Source: Bdellovibrionales bacterium
GTDB lineage: Bacteria > Bdellovibrionota > Bdellovibrionia > Bdellovibrionales > UBA1609
Assembly: GCA_020434645.1 (NCBI GenBank)
Contig: JAGRAK010000062.1
Location: 1-9,036 of the forward strand
DNA: 9,036 nucleotides
Direction: 5' to 3'
Shown here piece by piece: positions 1 through 6,800 of this stretch (its first letter is position 1; every line of letters starts with the position of its first letter). Position numbers and translations under genes: made by a program. The notes beneath the pieces are model-generated. The model saw only the letters and a program-made list of their open reading frames with translations. It made no database searches and had not been told where the DNA came from.

Positions 1-2460
1 AAGAGGCTCGATTTCCCCTTGGGGCAATGCAAATAAATCCATTTGATTTTGCGCACCCACGCGACCAAAGGCGCCAGCATCCGCTCGAGCATGCACCTGC
101 TCTTCATGCTCACGTAAAAGTACAGCCGCTCGCTTTACTACAGTGTCGGGCAATCCCGCCAGTTTTGCCACCTGAATACCGTACGACTTATTTGCTGGCC
201 CTGATTTTAATGTATAGAGAAATTGAATATCTTGCCCATGCTCTTGCACACCCATATGGGCGTTATGAATTTGCGTATGCTTTTTCGCAAGATCAGTGAT
301 CTCGTGATAGTGAGTCGCAAAGAGCGTCAAACTTTTGGCGCTTTCAACTAAATACTCTAAAATAGCTTGAGCTAAACTCATTCCATCGTAGGTAGAAGTA
401 CCGCGGCCAACTTCATCGAGCACCACAAGAGTTCGCTCTCCGGCTCCCTGTAACATCTCAGCCGTCTCTTTCATCTCCACCATAAACGTTGAGAGCCCCT
501 CAGAAAGAGAGTCACTCGCACCAATACGAGTGAAAATCTGTTCAAAAATAGGCAGATCTGCTGCTTTTGCAGGCACAAATGAGCCCGCCTGAGCCATTAG
601 AGCGGTAACCGCCACCTGGCGCATAAGCGTGCTCTTCCCGGCCATATTTGGTCCTGTTAGAAGTAAACACTCCCCACCCCTGATAGATATTGAATTGGGC
701 ACAAAAGTTTTTTTCACCTCTTGCTCCACAACAGGGTGACGAGAACCCTCTATATATAAGTTCATATCGCCGTTTTGCCCGTTGACAGCCTGATGGCTCA
801 AACGAGGCCGCACATAACGCTGCTCCATCGCAAGCCACGAAAGCGCCGACAGCACATCGAGCTCGCTCCATTTTTGCGCCACCTCAAGAATCAATGTGCC
901 CTGACTCAAAATAAAATCACGGAGCTCTTTTAAAACAAGCTCTTCGAGCTGCACGCGTTTTTCGCGGCTAGATAGTATTTTACGCTCAAGTTCATCTAAC
1001 TCTTGCGTGATATAGCGCTCAGCATTCGCCAAAGTTTGTTTTCTTTTATAGTGGTCTGGCACTTTATCTTTATGCGAATTGGTCACTTCAATGTAATAAC
1101 CAAACACATTATTGTAACGCACTTTAAGACTTGATATCCCCGTCGCTTCTTTTTCTCGAGCTTCAAGCTCGAGCAACAATTTTTGCCCATTTTCTGACAG
1201 TGAAATGAGCTCATCAAGATCTGCCCGCACGCCAGTACGAATGTAGCCGCCAGACTTCATATTGAGAGGCAGATCATCAATTAGAGTTTTTAATATTTGA
1301 TTCGCTATTTTCTCTATCTGTTGAACTTTTTTATTATGTGGATTTTCATTGAGTTCTGGTATCAGTGGTGAAATCTGTAAACCCACTTGCAAGCTATTCA
1401 TAAGTGACATCAAATCGCGAACATGACAATTTGAGTATGATATTTTTGTCAGCCTTCTTTCAATATCACCCATTTGCCCAAGTGCCTGTCGCAATATTTT
1501 AAGCTCTGAGGGCTTACCCATCCATTTTTCGATTCGTTCATATCTTGAATTTAAAATCTCTTTACTCAGGAGCGGAAATTGCAACCATGATTTTAGCAAC
1601 CTCGCCCCGGCTGAAGTTTTTGTTCGATTAATCGCATAAAATAAACTGCCGCGATCTTCACCACGATAGCTTTGAAACACTTCTAAGTGCTTCAATGTAT
1701 TGGCGCCCAAACTCATATTGCCGCCAAGTTCACGCCGTGTAAATTCTTGCATGGCCGACAAAACGTGCACGCCTTGCATACGGGTGGCATAAGTAAGAAG
1801 TCGCTTTGCACTCACTGGTGCATTTTGAAAACGCTCTGGCCAATTTTCTTCAAGATCATTAAATTCAGATTTATAAAACGTCAGCTTGCCGAGATGCTCA
1901 CTGCTTTCTTTTTGTTCTTTCGTCAGAACTATTTCAGACGGCTGAAGCAGCACCAAAAGCTCAATGGCTTTTTTTGAAATTGCATCACTCTTTTCAGTTG
2001 TGGTCTCGTAATAAAAACACTCACCCGTGGTCGCATCTAAAAAACTAATTGTTTTATTATCAAAAGCCGCAACAAAGTTAGCACTGAGTTCAGACAGGGT
2101 CTCAGGGTCATACACCATGCCGGGGCTGAGTATTCGCGTGACCCCGCGTTTGACAATGCCTTTTGCTGTATCCGGATCTTCAAGCTGATCGCAAATGGCG
2201 ACCTTTAAACCAGCGGCAAGAAGTTTACCCAATGGTGCGGCCACCGAATGATAAGGGATTCCACACATTGGCGTATCATCAGCTGATTTTTTATTTCTAG
2301 AAGTGAGCGCAATATTTAATATGGGTGCGGCGATTTTCGCATCATCATGAAACATTTCATAAAAATCCCCCATTCGAAAAAATAAAATTTTATCGAGATG
2401 TTGGTTTTTGATTTCCCAAAATTGCTGCATGAGCGGAGTTAATTTTGCTGTGTCTGACAT
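1..2460 (-). CDS. mutS: DNA mismatch repair ATPase MutS (C-terminus cut by window edge)
   Basis: MutS is a cytoplasmic ATPase that recognises mismatches and small loops and recruits MutL. All 820 codons in the window are open and read as MutS throughout. The mismatch-binding Phe-x-Glu is F33-Y34-E35 within RMGDFYEMF. The core holds the conserved FGYYIEVTNSH stretch. The ATPase domain shows Walker A GPNMAGKST (603-611), the SEGLSTFMVEM signature, Walker B VVLDE (D682, E683) and THYHE (716-720). By comparison with E. coli MutS (853 residues), roughly the last 30-50 residues, including the tetramerisation helices, lie outside the window. A QMDLF beta-clamp-type motif is visible at 806-810. The start at 2460 has a strong GGAGGGG ribosome binding site, and the N-terminus (..KLTPLMQQFWEIK) has the normal family length. 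It is transcribed divergently from the nitrilase-like gene. Identification is essentially certain. Confidence 0.98.
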   Translation of the reverse strand, partial: MSDTAKLTPLMQQFWEIKNQHLDKILFFRMGDFYEMFHDDAKIAAPILNIALTSRNKKSADDTPMCGIPYHSVAAPLGKLLAAGLKVAICDQLEDPDTAKGIVKRGVTRILSPGMVYDPETLSELSANFVAAFDNKTISFLDATTGECFYYETTTEKSDAISKKAIELLVLLQPSEIVLTKEQKESSEHLGKLTFYKSEFNDLEENWPERFQNAPVSAKRLLTYATRMQGVHVLSAMQEFTRRELGGNMSLGANTLKHLEVFQSYRGEDRGSLFYAINRTKTSAGARLLKSWLQFPLLSKEILNSRYERIEKWMGKPSELKILRQALGQMGDIERRLTKISYSNCHVRDLMSLMNSLQVGLQISPLIPELNENPHNKKVQQIEKIANQILKTLIDDLPLNMKSGGYIRTGVRADLDELISLSENGQKLLLELEAREKEATGISSLKVRYNNVFGYYIEVTNSHKDKVPDHYKRKQTLANAERYITQELDELERKILSSREKRVQLEELVLKELRDFILSQGTLILEVAQKWSELDVLSALSWLAMEQRYVRPRLSHQAVNGQNGDMNLYIEGSRHPVVEQEVKKTFVPNSISIRGGECLLLTGPNMAGKSTLMRQVAVTALMAQAGSFVPAKAADLPIFEQIFTRIGASDSLSEGLSTFMVEMKETAEMLQGAGERTLVVLDEVGRGTSTYDGMSLAQAILEYLVESAKSLTLFATHYHEITDLAKKHTQIHNAHMGVQEHGQDIQFLYTLKSGPANKSYGIQVAKLAGLPDTVVKRAAVLLREHEEQVHARADAGAFGRVGAQNQMDLFALPQGEIEPL

Positions 2461-2465
2461 TTGTA

Positions 2466-2487
2466 GTTCCCCTCCGACTGTTCCCCT
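2466..2487 (-). promoter_or_regulatory. mutS ribosome binding site with tandem 8-base repeat
   Basis: On the minus strand GGAGGGG (2475-2469) sits 8 bases before the mutS ATG, a strong Shine-Dalgarno match that fixes the start. The octamer AGGGGAAC occurs twice here (2473-2466 and 2487-2480), 14 bases apart, so a second purine-rich SD-like segment lies just upstream of the functional one. Confidence 0.65.
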
Positions 2488-2490
2488 AGG

Positions 2491-2519
2491 GTATTAACGG
2501 AGGCTTGTGTATGAATCAA
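2491..2519 (-). promoter_or_regulatory. candidate sigma-70-type mutS promoter
   Basis: Reading the minus strand, TTGATT (2519-2514) and TAATAC (2496-2491) are separated by exactly 17 bases and would give a short leader of about 25 bases before the mutS start. The -35 matches consensus at 4 of 6 positions and the -10 at 3 of 6. Position and spacing are good and the hexamers are mediocre. Confidence 0.35.
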
Positions 2520-2620
2520 GGCTTGCGGTGAGATATCATGTGCGCTTTTTAATTGTAATAGCCCTCTTCGCTATTTTCGTCTTTTAGAGACACATCTAGG
2601 CACACCCCATATGCCCAAAG

Positions 2621-2690
2621 TTGAACGTTGGCATGATGCATCAAATAACTTAGATCTATAGTGAATGAAAGTTAGTAATCAACGTATTAT
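2621..2690 (+). promoter_or_regulatory. candidate promoter region for the nitrilase-like gene
   Basis: TTGAAC (2621-2626) is followed after 17 bases by AATAAC (2644-2649), a reasonable sigma-70-type pair. A second -10-like box TATTAT lies at 2685-2690 without a clear -35. An AGGG (2691-2694) eight bases before the ATG at 2703 is the only ribosome-binding candidate. The choice between the two boxes cannot be made from sequence alone. Confidence 0.25.
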
Positions 2691-2702
2691 AGGGTCTGAA
2701 AT

Positions 2703-3626
2703 ATGAAAATTAATATTCCGCTGCTGATTTTAGAAGAAAATAAAAATTTTGAGGAGTTTTCAGCGCGAGTTTTAAAGCTTGCGCTCAACGCTCAAAAGCA
2801 AAATGCACAGATTCTCTTACTACCTGAATTCTTAGCCTTCGAACTGCTGAGTTCATTTAAAAGCTCTAGAAAAAAAGCAGAGATTTCAACTATTGCTCAA
2901 AATTATGGGCATAAAATTATGAAGTTGTATTCTGAAGTCAGTCGGCAAACGGGTGTGGCTCTCGCGGGCGGAACACTCCCCCTTATAGAAAATGAGCAAC
3001 TCTACAACGTGGCGGGTTTCTACACTCCTACTGGTGAGATTCATTTACAAAAAAAATTATTTTTAACGCCTGATGAACTTGCGCTTGGGTTTTCCGCAGG
3101 CGCAGAACTCAGCACATTCACTTGGCAAGGCCTACTGATGTGCCAACTCATTTGCCTCGATGTAGAAATACCATCCGTGAGTGCCGCACTAGCACCCCAA
3201 AGTCTTGACTTAATACTCGTGCCCTCAATGGTGAATGATCGCTGCGGCAATGAGCGGGTCTATGGCTGCTCATTTGCCCGCGCCATTGAACACACCTGCT
3301 TTGTTGCCGGCTCTGGCGCCGGCAGCTCAAACGGGCATTACTCAGGACAAAATTATTTTATACATCCGCAAATTCCGCCATTTGCGGGGCGCGGACACTC
3401 AAGAATACAAGCCGAGAGAGCCCCAGCTTTAGATGAGGCACAAGCTTCAATTAAAAATAAAACTGAAGTTTTTGAAATCAATATAGAAAAAAAACAGCTC
3501 GCCATCGAAACTTATGGAGCAATTCGCCCGGCATTTATCTCGGCCGGTGCTCATTCGAACTTTCGCGTGAATTCGAACTCAATTTTGCGGCCTGAAGAAC
3601 GAACTCATGACCGTTCACTTTGCTGA
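2703..3626 (+). CDS. carbon-nitrogen hydrolase, nitrilase superfamily (Rim1-like branch)
   Basis: This is a predicted cytoplasmic amidase or nitrilase-type hydrolase that attacks a C-N bond through a cysteine thioester; the substrate is unknown. The triad is visible: Glu42 in LLLPEF, Lys117 or Lys118 in LQKKLFLTPDE, and Cys151 in ICLDVEIP. The later LVPSMVNDRCGNERVYGCSFARAIEH stretch resembles nitrilase superfamily members related to the hydrolase half of RimI-nitrilase fusions. No acetyltransferase domain is attached here. The fold appears to end near AIRPAF (about residue 280). The last 25 or so residues (AGAHSNF... to C307) look unlike the family, and residues 290-300 lie inside a 31-base repeat that recurs at 7266-7296. 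A TGA at 2697 in the same frame, just upstream, rules out an earlier start. There is no signal peptide. Superfamily assignment is firm and the branch is likely. Confidence 0.9.
   Translation: MKINIPLLILEENKNFEEFSARVLKLALNAQKQNAQILLLPEFLAFELLSSFKSSRKKAEISTIAQNYGHKIMKLYSEVSRQTGVALAGGTLPLIENEQLYNVAGFYTPTGEIHLQKKLFLTPDELALGFSAGAELSTFTWQGLLMCQLICLDVEIPSVSAALAPQSLDLILVPSMVNDRCGNERVYGCSFARAIEHTCFVAGSGAGSSNGHYSGQNYFIHPQIPPFAGRGHSRIQAERAPALDEAQASIKNKTEVFEINIEKKQLAIETYGAIRPAFISAGAHSNFRVNSNSILRPEERTHDRSLC
3570..3600 (+). repeat. left copy of imperfect 31-base direct repeat
   Basis: This copy matches 7266-7296 in the same orientation at 26 of 31 positions, and all five differences are transitions (3578, 3584, 3589, 3593, 3594). 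It lies in frame at codons 290-300 of the nitrilase-like gene. Read on the minus strand it gives VLQAAKLSSN, which resembles the real C-terminus VLWAARLNSN of the amidotransferase-like protein encoded at the right copy. The two copies bracket the Fic gene. Confidence 0.5.
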
Positions 3627-3644
3627 CCCGGCAACCCTCTAAAT

Positions 3645-3658
3645 CTCTGATAACAGAG
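3645..3658 (+). other. small perfect hairpin after the nitrilase-like gene
   Basis: CTCTG (3645-3649) and CAGAG (3654-3658) pair perfectly around an ATAA loop, 18 bases after the stop codon. No T-run follows, so it is not a classical terminator. It may protect the mRNA 3' end or be chance. Confidence 0.3.
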
Positions 3659-3721
3659 CACTATTACACACTAGGTGAATACAGACTTCGCCTTATTGTA
3701 GATTGAAGGGCGGTGCCTCCC

Positions 3722-3755
3722 CCACCTTAATAGATGGTGGATTTGTTATTCTTTT
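3722..3755 (+). terminator. weak candidate terminator or switch hairpin
   Basis: CCACC (3722-3726) pairs with GGTGG (3736-3740) around a 9-base loop and is followed by the T-rich stretch ATTTGTTATTCTTTT. It could end the nitrilase transcript. The same CACC can pair instead with GGTG at 3712-3715, giving two mutually exclusive stems. The stem is only 5 base pairs, so this is a tentative call. Confidence 0.3.
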
Positions 3756-3773
3756 AGGCCGCTATATTATAAT
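3743..3773 (+). promoter_or_regulatory. candidate promoter of the Fic gene, upstream box
   Basis: A perfect TATAAT lies at 3768-3773 with TTGTTA (4 of 6) 19 bases upstream at 3743-3748. Transcription would start near 3780 and leave a leader of about 105 bases holding the hairpin described at 3835-3885. A second perfect TATAAT lies at 3807-3812 without a good -35. The two boxes sit in a 9-base inverted repeat (ATTATAATT 3766-3774, AATTATAAT 3804-3812). AT-richness makes chance -10 boxes easy, so confidence is moderate. Confidence 0.4.
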
Positions 3774-3792
3774 TACACAGGGCTGTTTAATC

Positions 3793-3831
3793 ATGAAAAT
3801 CCCAATTATAATCGCCCCAATCATTAAATAG
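3793..3831 (+). CDS. possible 12-residue isoleucine-rich leader peptide
   Basis: The ORF encodes MKIPIIIAPIIK, with six isoleucines in twelve residues. AGGG (3779-3782) stands 10 bases before the ATG. It ends 4 bases before a terminator-like hairpin (3835-3879), the geometry of an attenuation leader. Against it: the region is AT-rich, which favours Ile codons by chance, and a start from the upstream TATAAT would fall inside the AGGG. Treat it as a hypothesis, not an established gene. Confidence 0.2.
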   Translation: MKIPIIIAPIIK

Positions 3832-3834
3832 TCA

Positions 3835-3885
3835 GCACTTTTAAGTTGCAGAATCTAAACTCATGCAAATGAAAAGTGCGTTTTT
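3835..3885 (+). promoter_or_regulatory. terminator-like leader hairpin abutting the Fic start codon
   Basis: GCACTTTT (3835-3842) pairs perfectly with AAAAGTGC (3872-3879). Inside it TTGCA (3846-3850) pairs with TGCAA (3864-3868) around a 13-base loop, with a 3-by-3 internal loop between the stems. One G and then five T (3881-3885) follow, and the next base is the A of the ATG. This has the shape of an intrinsic terminator, but it sits where a ribosome binding site should be and no Shine-Dalgarno sequence is present. It could act as a transcription attenuator or control translation initiation. Confidence 0.5.
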
Positions 3886-6800
3886 ATGGAGCTGAAAATT
3901 AAGTTTATTAGACTTAAATATTTATTGAGGCTTGCCACCGCCTTGCATTGCGCTCTAATCCTATTTGGCTTTGAAGACTCAGCCGTGGCTAGAGAAGAAA
4001 TCATAGCCCTATCCGCAACCAACTCAATTACTCCTACTCAAATTCAAGAAATATGGCATCAACTTCCTAAAACAGAAACTGATCAAATCTTTTTTCATTG
4101 GACAAGCATCGAAACCGGTAAACGCTGGGCTCAACAAGGCCATATCGACAAAGGCGAAGTTGATTTTTACAACACTCCCAACGATATTCGGCAAGTGCAC
4201 GGAGCAGGCCTAAACCTGGCCGCGACCGCATATAGCTCCAAATATTTCGGAGAATACCCAGTAGTTTTTCATATTAAAAAAGACACCCCCATATATCAGA
4301 GCCAAGTAATTGAAAAAGTGCTCGGATTCAAATTAAATACTGAAGAGATGACTGAGCTTGGCAAACACATCCCCTTTATACGCCAAACTGCGCCAGATTG
4401 GTGGATCACTCACAACCCTACGAACACTTCGCATATCGAATATGCCGGTCATTATGGTGCGTATTCGGCAAAGTTAAATCTCGATTTTAATAATTTGCTT
4501 GGCTTCTATAAAGGAATCTCGAAAATTAAAGCCTTCGATCCTCAGGCCGAGTACCTAGAAAGCCTCTACCATCTAATGTACTATATGGATGGCATCTCGC
4601 TTTATCGCGCCATACAAGTCGCCCCTGATAACCCGTGGTCACAGTTTGAGCCACATCTTTTTGAAAACTACAGATCACTGAGACAAGATATACTAAATAA
4701 AACCCGTAATAAAAAAGTGAGTAACCTATGGGGGGGCGAAAAAACACGGCATCACACGAAACAATCTTGGGCTACACAATTTGTAGATGAACGACTAAAA
4801 TATCTGTATCAGCGCCTGATGGGCACAAGTGATTATAGTTTTCGTCAGAACGCTATTTTAGTGGGCGGCCTTGAAGAGGGCAATCGCTTTAAAGTATCAC
4901 CTATAGAGCTGACCACGTTGCTTAAAAACCCCTACTTAAAAATCAATTATGAAGTGACCCCTGATGGCAGTGGTTTTTATGTGAACTATGAATACCCAGA
5001 TATTTCACGCATTGCAGATTTTAAAAAAATTATTTCTCCTGAATTATTTGAAAAAGTCACACAAAATCCTGCCGATCGTTCTTTGAATGCGCTCTTCTTA
5101 AGAGAGCTCACTATCAATCTATTTGAAAAAATTTATCTAAACAAAATAAATCCAGCTCAATTCTTAAGGGATTTTATTTCTATTCACCCCTACAGCGATG
5201 GCAACGGTCGAATATCTCGACTCACGTTAGAAGAAGAAATGCTGGATTCAGGAGTCGATATCTTGCCCCCAATGTTTTTATCTGACTTTGACATTATGTT
5301 CTCTGATGAAACAGTCAATAGAATCATAAAGGACTCTAATGACTCATATACTCAACTCGCAAAATTTTTACTTAATGAGATGTACGCCAACTTATCAAAT
5401 TCACAAAATGCCAATTATTTTGATTCTGAAGCCTGGAAGGTGTTGTTTAATAGCCTGTCAATTTTCGGAATAAATCAAAACGTAATACTAAACAAAAACC
5501 ACCTTGATGATATCTACAACAGAAGCTTTCACCAGCTCTTGACTGAGGTGCATGGGGTCAGCTGGAGTGTTCATGACAGTCAAGACACCCTAGAATCTCT
5601 ACAGTTAATAAAAAAATATAAGCTCGACAGTTTTTCATCCAGTGTGATTGCTCATTATAGTAAGATCGTAGATAATATCGATTTTAACACAGCCTCCGAA
5701 GAGGAAATCAAATATTTAACACAAAATAGATTATTTTTTCAGGGACTACCTGACAGCGCAGAAATAGAAAGGCGGCTTGCCGATCGAGTTATAGAATATT
5801 TAACTGAAACCACTAGCGAACCATCACGAGTTCTACAAGCTAAAAAATCAAAGTTTCTCGACACCTACATAGTAGGCACTTCAGAAAAAAACCTACACGA
5901 TACTCTTAACAACCTTAAGACGCAAATTGCTGAAAAAATACCCTCGACACAGAATAACACCAATTATAATCAAATAATTTTTTACCTGAAAATGAGCGAT
6001 CTTATCAACCTAGCCTCAAAGCTTGATAAAGGCCTTATAACTCAAAATGAATTCTTAATAAATCTACGTGAGATTAGCCAAGGTCAACAGATTACCCTAA
6101 CTAATCTGTCAAATCACCTGTGGTCGAGTATTCTTAAAAATTTAGATGCAGAAGCTCAGATTGAATTTTTAAAGTTGGCTAATATTCATACACTTGGAAT
6201 AGCTGCAAAAGACCAGGCCATCTATTTACTCACTTTATATACGCTACTTAAAGATGATGTATTCAACCGTGAAGACACTTTTTATTATTTACAGGAAAAT
6301 TTTGTATATTCACTGCTCCGAACTAAATTAGAAAACAATTCTTTGACCGAAAATATTCTCATGACTTGGTTAAATCGAGTACCCAACCGCATAAACTCAA
6401 TTATCTATCTGCAAGCTTATCATGACGGCAACCTCTATACTTATCCGAGTGCTTTTACCAACGCCCTAAGCAATATATTTGAAAAAACCTTGTTAGATAT
6501 AATTAAAAAAAATAATCTTAATAAAGACGAATACAGATTCATAATTAGAATTATCAATAGCACCCCAGAGTCATCTCAGATTATTAGCCGTGGGGGCGCG
6601 AAATTAAATTTAATAGATATTTTAAATAATAATAGCAGAAATGACAGACATCAATTTTTTCTTTATCTTAAGATGACAGATATTAAAAAAAATCATTACT
6701 CAGATATGTTAGAAGCTATAAAAAATGGGCTTTTCGTGGGCAGCGAGTTTGAATTAAGAACATTTATTGCAAATTCGGCCAGTGAGCTTCGCGCACTGAA

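Noticed and set aside
542..1977. Open frames in other registers inside mutS (542-871 minus, 1687-1977 plus)
   Set aside because: The mutS frame is continuous with conserved motifs across both stretches, so these are shadows.
2507..2587. 26-codon plus-strand ORF (GTG start) ending in a hydrophobic stretch RFLIVIALFAIFVF, just after GGAGG at 2499-2503
   Set aside because: The GTG at 2507 is only 3 bases after the GGAGG, too close to initiate; the ATG at 2511, well spaced, opens a different frame that stops after six codons; the later GTG at 2528 has no ribosome binding site. GGAGG is also partly inside the mutS promoter spacer. A small membrane peptide is possible but unsupported.
3041..3432. 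Open frames on both strands inside the nitrilase-like gene
   Set aside because: They are short, lack ribosome binding sites and overlap a gene with clear family motifs; they are frame shadows.
3762..3824. Minus-strand 20-codon hydrophobic ORF antisense to the Fic leader
   Set aside because: It has no ribosome binding site, and its Ile-rich look follows from the AT-rich sequence it shares with the plus-strand mini-ORF.
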